DNA from: Candidatus Omnitrophota bacterium | GTDB taxonomy: Bacteria; Ratteibacteria; UBA8468; B48-G9; DTJG01 | Direction: 5' to 3' | Length of the DNA stretch: 47,083 nt | Assembly (NCBI GenBank): GCA_023484085.1 | Contig: JAMDAS010000008.1 | Location: 35,946-83,028 of the forward strand | In this document: positions 42,494 to 47,083 of the stretch, in pieces | How positions within the stretch are numbered: the first letter of the stretch is position 1 | Layout: each line of letters opens with the position of its first letter | Position numbers and translations under genes: made by a program | The notes under the pieces: model-generated | Database searches by the model: none | Seen by the model: only the letters and a program-made list of their open reading frames with translations | Told to the model about the DNA's origin: nothing

Positions 42494-43253
42494 GGTCTCC
42501 TCCTTTTATGATTTCTTTTGCGAGCTCTCTATAATCTATTGCCCCGTGAGAATTGGGGGCAAAAGTAATAATAGTCTGTCCAAAACTTGGGGCTTCAGCT
42601 AACCGGACGTTTTCCCTGATTTTTGTATTAAAAACCTTATCTTTAAAATGTCCTTTTACTTTTTGCATGACTTCCCTGCATATGTTTTTTCTCTGGTCAT
42701 ACATCGTAATAATCACGCCGGATACTTCAATCTCGGGATTTATTCTTTCCCTGATTATTTTAATTGTCTGGATAAGTTTTGTCAGTCCTTCAAGTGCAAA
42801 AAACTCCGCCTGTATGGGAATAAATATTTCTTTTACCGCTGTCAGCGCATTAAGCGTAAGAATTCCCAGGGAAGGAGGACAATCTATCAGGACGTAATCA
42901 AATGAGTTTTTATGTTTTTTTAAAGCATCCCTTAATATAATCTCCCTGCCAATGGTATTAACAAGCTCAATCTCTGCACTTGCAAGTTCAATCCTTGATG
43001 AAAGAAGAAAAAGATTTTTCATCTTTGTCGGAACCATTGATTCTTCAATGGACGTTTCATTAACCAAAACGTCATAAACGGATTTTTTTAAATCTGAAGG
43101 ATTAAAACCAAGATGAATTGTCGTGTGCGCCTGGGGGTCCAGGTCAATAAGCAGAACCTTTTTCCCAAATAAAGAAAGATAGGCTCCAATATTTACTACC
43201 GTAGTCGTCTTTCCCGAGCCTCCCTTCTGGTTAATAATGGCAATTTTTTTCAT
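42414..43253 (-). CDS. parA: ParA/Soj-family ATPase
   Basis: This 279-residue ATPase has the deviant Walker A motif NQKGGSGKTTT, the Walker A' / switch block VLLIDLDPQAHTT, and DYVLIDCPPSLG. Such proteins bind DNA nonspecifically and move chromosomes, plasmids or other cargo. No ParB is in the window. The C-terminal ~25 residues (KNRIRQRPVKLDNAHSS) overlap the next gene in another frame and look unlike a normal ParA end, so the true stop region may contain a sequence change. It has a clear promoter at 43286-43314. Confidence 0.88.
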   Translation of the reverse strand: MKKIAIINQKGGSGKTTTVVNIGAYLSLFGKKVLLIDLDPQAHTTIHLGFNPSDLKKSVYDVLVNETSIEESMVPTKMKNLFLLSSRIELASAEIELVNTIGREIILRDALKKHKNSFDYVLIDCPPSLGILTLNALTAVKEIFIPIQAEFFALEGLTKLIQTIKIIRERINPEIEVSGVIITMYDQRKNICREVMQKVKGHFKDKVFNTKIRENVRLAEAPSFGQTIITFAPNSHGAIDYRELAKEIIKGGDHEKNRIRQRPVKLDNAHSSGSRKKGK

Positions 43254-43285
43254 TATCGCTCCTTACGAAGTTATGAACTTGGAAA

Positions 43286-43314
43286 AGTATAAACAAAAAA
43301 TCACTTTATGTCAA
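43286..43314 (-). promoter_or_regulatory. Promoter of the parA-rpsU operon
   Basis: On the minus strand, TTGACA (43309-43314) and TATACT (43286-43291) are separated by 17 bases, 33 bases upstream of the parA ATG. Confidence 0.7.
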
Positions 43315-43340
43315 ATCAGCCGTTTTTTCAAAACTGAAAA

Positions 43341-43370
43341 TTGACAGACAAAAATAAAATCGCTTAATAT
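43341..43370 (+). promoter_or_regulatory. Possible plus-strand promoter toward the APC gene
   Basis: TTGACA (43341-43346) and TAATAT (43365-43370) have an 18-base spacer. It would transcribe the hairpin element at 43431-43513 before the transporter. Confidence 0.4.
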
Positions 43371-43430
43371 ATCTGAAATTCCGACATAAGTAGAAAGATA
43401 TTTTATGAATAAGTTAGGCTTTATTTTTCC

Positions 43431-43513
43431 ATGATAAGTTTGGATTGTTTTTGAATCTTTATTTGAAAGAGAGCAGTTATAAAGAAGAGAAGAGCAATCC
43501 AGAACTTATTCTT
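43431..43513. repeat. Dispersed nested-hairpin element, copy B
   Basis: This is the second copy of the element at 2532-2615, in reverse orientation. The outer arms, ATAAGTTTGGATTG (43434-43447) and CAATCCAGAACTTAT (43495-43509), pair perfectly apart from one bulged base. The inner arms, TCTTTAT (43456-43462) and ATAAAGA (43479-43485), are perfect. The inner pair G-C of copy A is replaced by T-A here. It lies in the parA/APC intergenic region just before the APC promoter box. Confidence 0.75.
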
Positions 43514-43520
43514 ACTTTAA

Positions 43521-43526
43521 TATAAT
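43521..43526 (+). promoter_or_regulatory. TATAAT box next to the APC start codon
   Basis: A perfect TATAAT ends seven bases before the ATG at 43534, so transcription would begin at or next to the start codon. No good -35 box is seen at the expected place (TCCAGA at most), and that place falls within the hairpin element. Confidence 0.45.
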
Positions 43527-43533
43527 AGGCATT

Positions 43534-45099
43534 ATGAAAAGGTCTTTAAACTTATTACAGTTAACATTTGCATCAATAAGTGGAATTATTGGCTCAGGCT
43601 GGCTTCTCGGGATATCCTTGAGTGCAAAATATGCGGGTCCCGCATCCATATTTTCATGGATTATAAGCGGGTTTGCCATCATGCTTATAGCACTTGTTTA
43701 CAGCGAAATCGGCAGTATGCTTCCTGCTGCCGGCGCAGTTGCACGATATCCCAAATATACACATGGGGCATTTTTGGGATTTATAACAAGCTGGATACTT
43801 ATCATAGCCGGTGCTGCCGTAAGCTGTATTGAAGCAGAGGCATCAGTTCAATATCTTAATTCTTACGTCCCCAATCTTTTTGTTCATCATTCTCTTACGC
43901 CGGAGGGACTGATTTTTACTTTTTTTATTCTTCTTTTTTTCTTTATCCTGAACCTGTTTGGAGCAAAAATATTTACAAAAACCAATGTTTTTCTCACATA
44001 TTTTAAAATTTTCGTTCCTCTAATTACTGCAGCCGTGCTTATTTATGTTTCCATACAAAACGGGGGGTTCAAAAATATTACGACCTACAATTTTATACCT
44101 TATGGCTACAGCGGTATCATGAAAAGCATGTCTCTGGGTGGAATTATATTCTCATATTTGGGTTTCAGACAGGCTATAGAACTTTCAGGTGAGGCTGAAA
44201 ATCCGGGAAGAAACATACCGCTGGCAACAATATTATCCGTCGTTATCGGGATTGTCGTATATGCGTTTCTGTCATTAAGTTTTATAGCATCCGTTCCATT
44301 TATAAAAAATAATAACTGGAACATTGGATATTCCTCATCTCCATTCATAAGTCTGTTCAAATTTTATGGTCTGCCGGGTTTTGCCTTATTGATTATCATC
44401 GGGGCAATAATATCCCCATTTGCAACAGGACTTGTTTATTTGGGAACTACCTCAAGGGTCACTTTTGCCATGTCCAAAATGAAATTTTTACCCCAAAAAT
44501 TTCATTTGAATTTAAACAGATATGGGATACCTTATCTGTCGCTTATTTTCACTTTTTTTCTTTCAATGCTATATTTACTGCCGTTTCCCAGCTGGCAATC
44601 ATTAGTCGGGATAATCACGTCAGCAATAGTGTTTACTTATATACTGGGGCCCGTTGCTCTTATTGTCTTTAGAAAATCAGACCCTGATAAAAAAAGACCT
44701 TTTTATCTTCCATTTGCAAACATTATTTCCTTAATCTCTTTTATCATCGGTACACTGATAATCTACTGGTCAAATTTTAGTGTTTTATGGAAACTTGGAA
44801 TAGGAATATCAGCAGGAATTATAATTTTTATTTTTACAAACTTTTATAAAATCAAAAAACATTTCAGAAAGACTGTTATGCCAGGGCTCTGGTTTGTATT
44901 TTACGTAATTATTATTCTGACCATCTCATTTTTTGGCAGTAAAGACTTTGGAGGTAATAACGCGATTAAATTCCCGTATGACCTGGTTGTTGTCATTTTA
45001 GCAGCCGTATTGTTTTTCTACATAGCTGTCAATACGCCAATAAAAAAAGAGGAAATGAAAATGATAATAGAGGAGGAATTTATTGGCGAGGAATTCTAA
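43534..45099 (+). CDS. APC-family amino acid permease
   Basis: This 521-residue inner-membrane transporter begins with the APC signature ASISGIIGSGWLLG, and has EIGSMLPAAGAVARYPKY and GFRQAIELSGEAENPGRNIP, as in amino acid/polyamine permeases of the APC superfamily. About 12-13 membrane segments are visible. The substrate is not known. It stands alone, transcribed away from parA. Confidence 0.87.
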   Translation: MKRSLNLLQLTFASISGIIGSGWLLGISLSAKYAGPASIFSWIISGFAIMLIALVYSEIGSMLPAAGAVARYPKYTHGAFLGFITSWILIIAGAAVSCIEAEASVQYLNSYVPNLFVHHSLTPEGLIFTFFILLFFFILNLFGAKIFTKTNVFLTYFKIFVPLITAAVLIYVSIQNGGFKNITTYNFIPYGYSGIMKSMSLGGIIFSYLGFRQAIELSGEAENPGRNIPLATILSVVIGIVVYAFLSLSFIASVPFIKNNNWNIGYSSSPFISLFKFYGLPGFALLIIIGAIISPFATGLVYLGTTSRVTFAMSKMKFLPQKFHLNLNRYGIPYLSLIFTFFLSMLYLLPFPSWQSLVGIITSAIVFTYILGPVALIVFRKSDPDKKRPFYLPFANIISLISFIIGTLIIYWSNFSVLWKLGIGISAGIIIFIFTNFYKIKKHFRKTVMPGLWFVFYVIIILTISFFGSKDFGGNNAIKFPYDLVVVILAAVLFFYIAVNTPIKKEEMKMIIEEEFIGEEF

Positions 45100-45113
45100 A
45101 TCTATGTTAAAAT

Positions 45114-46199
45114 CTATGAATTTAATGCAGTTTCAAACATTGTCAGTATGTTTTCCGGTGGAGTTCCTGCCTGGATTGCATGCGATGGACCAAGAATATA
45201 GCCGCCGTTTTTCCCAAGGATAGATATAAGTTTGATTACCTCATCTCTTACGTCTTCAGGTTTCTTGAATGGCAGAGTACTTTGCACGCTGACTCCTCCT
45301 TCAAAACAAAGTCTGTCCCCAAAACGTTCTTTGAGTATACTTGGGTCCATTCCTTTTGCATCAAACTGCAGAGCCTGTAAAACGTCTATTCCCATTTCAA
45401 GCAAGCCTTCAACTGCATCCATTACTGCTCCATCAGAGTGATATATGACCTTTGAACCAAAATTATGGATTACCCTGTTCATTTTTATATGATATGGTTT
45501 GATAAACTGCTCCCACATTTTGATTGACATCAGCAATCCATTCTGTCCGCCAACGTCATCCGCCGTAAAAACAAGGTCCACCTTTCCTTTTGCCACTGAA
45601 AGCATTTTGGTAAAATGAGCAATATAAAAATCAGTGACTTTTGAGAAGATAAAGTGTACCATTTCAGGATTATAGACCATATCCATAAATATTCGTTCAA
45701 ATCCACGCATGTACCATGACGTTTCAAAAATATTGCCATTGGAAAACATCAGACAATATTCTTTTTTTGCCTGGATTTTTGCTATTTTTTCAGGAATTAC
45801 TGAATAATCAAACCAGTCAGTGGTAGGCCATTTATGCTTCATAATATCATCAATGTTATCAGCTTTTGCAAGAGGATAGTAGCTGATTTCATCATAGGAG
45901 CCGGCACCATAACTTGCAGATTTTCGTATGACCCCCCAGATATCTTCCCCCTGATGCAGAGATGGCCCTACGTAATCAGGGCCCACACCCATGATGTCAA
46001 TAAAAGAATCAAGATACCTGTCTGCGTTTATTCCTTTGTGGAGTTTTACGTAATCATCAAATGCCTGCAGGGCAGGAGGATTTATCCCTGAACATACCAT
46101 AGCAATGGGAACTCTGTCAGTTTCCTTGTGTTCAAGAGCAAGACGGACACGTTCCCTGCTTGTAAGTTGTTCTTTTTTTTCAGTAATTACGTTATTCAT
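45114..46199 (-). CDS. Uroporphyrinogen decarboxylase-family protein
   Basis: This 361-residue protein belongs to the UroD/MtaA-like family (RERVRLALEHKETDRVPIA at the N-terminus, FTADDVGGQNGLLMS and GSKVIYHSDGAVMDAVEGLL in the barrel, CFEGGVSVQSTLPF near the end). Many such paralogues in anaerobes are methyltransferases that transfer methyl groups to corrinoid or CoM rather than heme enzymes. No HemE context exists here, so a methyltransferase-like role is more likely. It converges with the APC gene over a 14-base gap. Confidence 0.85.
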   Translation of the reverse strand: MNNVITEKKEQLTSRERVRLALEHKETDRVPIAMVCSGINPPALQAFDDYVKLHKGINADRYLDSFIDIMGVGPDYVGPSLHQGEDIWGVIRKSASYGAGSYDEISYYPLAKADNIDDIMKHKWPTTDWFDYSVIPEKIAKIQAKKEYCLMFSNGNIFETSWYMRGFERIFMDMVYNPEMVHFIFSKVTDFYIAHFTKMLSVAKGKVDLVFTADDVGGQNGLLMSIKMWEQFIKPYHIKMNRVIHNFGSKVIYHSDGAVMDAVEGLLEMGIDVLQALQFDAKGMDPSILKERFGDRLCFEGGVSVQSTLPFKKPEDVRDEVIKLISILGKNGGYILGPSHAIQAGTPPENILTMFETALNS

Positions 46200-46225
46200 A
46201 ATTTGTCTACTTTATAATATCCTAT

Positions 46226-46837
46226 TTATGTTTTTATTATATTATAAAGTTTTTTTATATCCAACCATATTTCCGGTTTTTCCAAAATTTCGGAAAATTG
46301 CTTGAGCCAATATTCAATTCTTTTTTTATCAATCTTAGGATTGGTTTTTAAAATACAACGAATGTCTTCTAAATCAATAGGTCTATGAGCAACAGATTTC
46401 ATTATTATTAAATCTTCCGGCGTAGGTAAAGGGATATTAAAATTTGCTATTTTTATAATTTTTGCTCGCTTTATTGTTTCTTCTTCAAAAGGAAGTATTC
46501 CGAAAGAAATATCTATATCTATTTTTGTATATTGATGTCTTATTAATAAAACTCTATTTTTTTCTGCAAATTCTAAAACATTTTTGATCCTGGGTTGGAA
46601 ATTAAAACTTTTTCCAATTGTTAGAAATTTTTTCCAATCTGTTTCGTCAATAAAAACAAGAGCATCTATATCCTGCGTAGTTCTTGGACTTCCCAAAAAA
46701 GAAACAGCCATGCCACCAATTATAATTCCAGGAAAGTTGCTTTTTTTAAACCATGCCAATAAATTTTTTAATGTCAGGTGTAGGGGTTGAGAAATGATAT
46801 TTTTTTTCAACTGCCTTTCTCCCTTAGATTTTTCCAT
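46226..46837 (-). CDS. Nucleotidyltransferase (AbiEii-like)
   Basis: This 203-residue protein contains IIGGMAVSFLGSPRTTQDIDALVF, that is, a GG-x(9)-GS-x-R-x-T-x-DIDAL nucleotidyltransferase motif with metal-binding Asp residues, and KIDIDISFG as the third acidic site. LPTPEDLIIMKSVAHRPIDLEDI is typical of AbiEii-like or DUF6036-like proteins found in toxin-antitoxin or defence pairs. It is preceded by a small gene overlapping it by 31 bases. Confidence 0.8.
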   Translation of the reverse strand: MEKSKGERQLKKNIISQPLHLTLKNLLAWFKKSNFPGIIIGGMAVSFLGSPRTTQDIDALVFIDETDWKKFLTIGKSFNFQPRIKNVLEFAEKNRVLLIRHQYTKIDIDISFGILPFEEETIKRAKIIKIANFNIPLPTPEDLIIMKSVAHRPIDLEDIRCILKTNPKIDKKRIEYWLKQFSEILEKPEIWLDIKKLYNIIKT

Positions 46838-47022
46838 GCGCGACGAATATTATTTTGTTCTTTCATGTTTTTTTTAAAATTCAAGGAATTGGCAAATTCC
46901 ATTAAAGCAGAAGTTTGAATAAAACGAGTATTAACAGAGGTATTTCTTAACTCCAAATTTTTCATCTTATCAATTCTCTCCCAACGATTTTCAAGATATT
47001 CTCTGACATTATATTTTTTCAT
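46807..47022 (-). CDS. Small partner protein of the nucleotidyltransferase
   Basis: This 71-residue, highly charged helical protein (YLENRWERIDKMKNLELR, TRFIQTSALMEFANSL, NNIRRAWKNLREK) overlaps the nucleotidyltransferase gene by 31 bases. I do not recognise a named family. Its position suggests a paired antitoxin or regulator. About 60 bases remain to the window edge with nothing recognisable. Confidence 0.55.
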   Translation of the reverse strand: MKKYNVREYLENRWERIDKMKNLELRNTSVNTRFIQTSALMEFANSLNFKKNMKEQNNIRRAWKNLREKGS

Positions 47023-47083
47023 ATTAGTTCTTCAAAATCCAAGTATAGTAAAGCATAGCATAAAATTAAATTCTGAGCATGGT

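Noticed and set aside
1-47083. tRNA genes, rRNA genes, CRISPR arrays and transposase genes
   Set aside because: I looked for conserved tRNA/rRNA segments, regular direct repeats with spacers, and transposase motifs and saw none.

Overview
The window looks like chromosomal DNA of an uncultured, probably anaerobic bacterium of low G+C (mid-30s % in most genes by eye). The pseudopilin at 23.6 kb ([17 protein letters not shown] followed by [15 protein letters not shown]), the GntR-type regulator with a LacI-type sensor, and the large secreted sugar-active proteins together resemble Lentisphaerota/Verrucomicrobiota/Omnitrophota-like lineages. That placement is an inference from gene style, not a phylogeny. 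Sigma70-like promoters (TTGACA / TATAAT) are easy to see.

Layout. 0-1.2 kb: a nuclease-like protein with an EVE-like N-terminus and a PD-(D/E)XK-type C-terminus. 1.2-8.4 kb: a tight sugar-metabolism run (PPi-type phosphofructokinase, HAD phosphatase, LarA-like nickel epimerase, a coupled MntA/HepT toxin-antitoxin pair, transketolase, TIM-barrel sugar isomerase). 8.4-29.6 kb: a carbohydrate regulon driven by four almost identical promoters (P1-P4). P1 drives a GntR/LacI regulator and a WbsX/GH99-like protein. P2 drives an Ntn hydrolase, an isomerase, a fucose-isomerase-like protein and a GH67N-like protein. P3 drives a 1367-aa secreted multidomain protein and a tungsten aldehyde oxidoreductase. 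P4 drives a pseudopilin, a CBM9-like protein, a GH42-like protein and a small secreted lectin-like protein. A decayed copy of the promoter plus the last codons of a lost regulator lies at 14.18-14.26 kb.

29.7-33.8 kb: an oppositely oriented Gfo/Idh/MocA dehydrogenase, a compact restriction-modification pair (beta-class DNA methyltransferase and HNH nuclease), and a GNAT acetyltransferase. 34.1-39.9 kb: an operon with a zinc alcohol dehydrogenase, ribD-ribE-ribBA-ribH, nusB and a flippase-like membrane protein, preceded by two copies of an ATCCTT-N5-AAGGAT operator. 39.9-43.3 kb (minus strand): parA, a small partner, purine nucleoside phosphorylase, a zinc ribbon protein, rpsU (absent from the ORF track) and a PfkB-type kinase split by a frameshift in a T9 run. 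43.5-47.0 kb: an APC transporter, a UroD-family protein, and a nucleotidyltransferase with a small partner gene.

The two most unusual signals are the P1-P4 regulon, whose operator half-sites are spaced by roughly whole helical turns, and an approximately 84-nt dispersed, nested-hairpin element present at 2.5 kb and, in the opposite orientation, at 43.4 kb, with a compensatory change in its inner stem.
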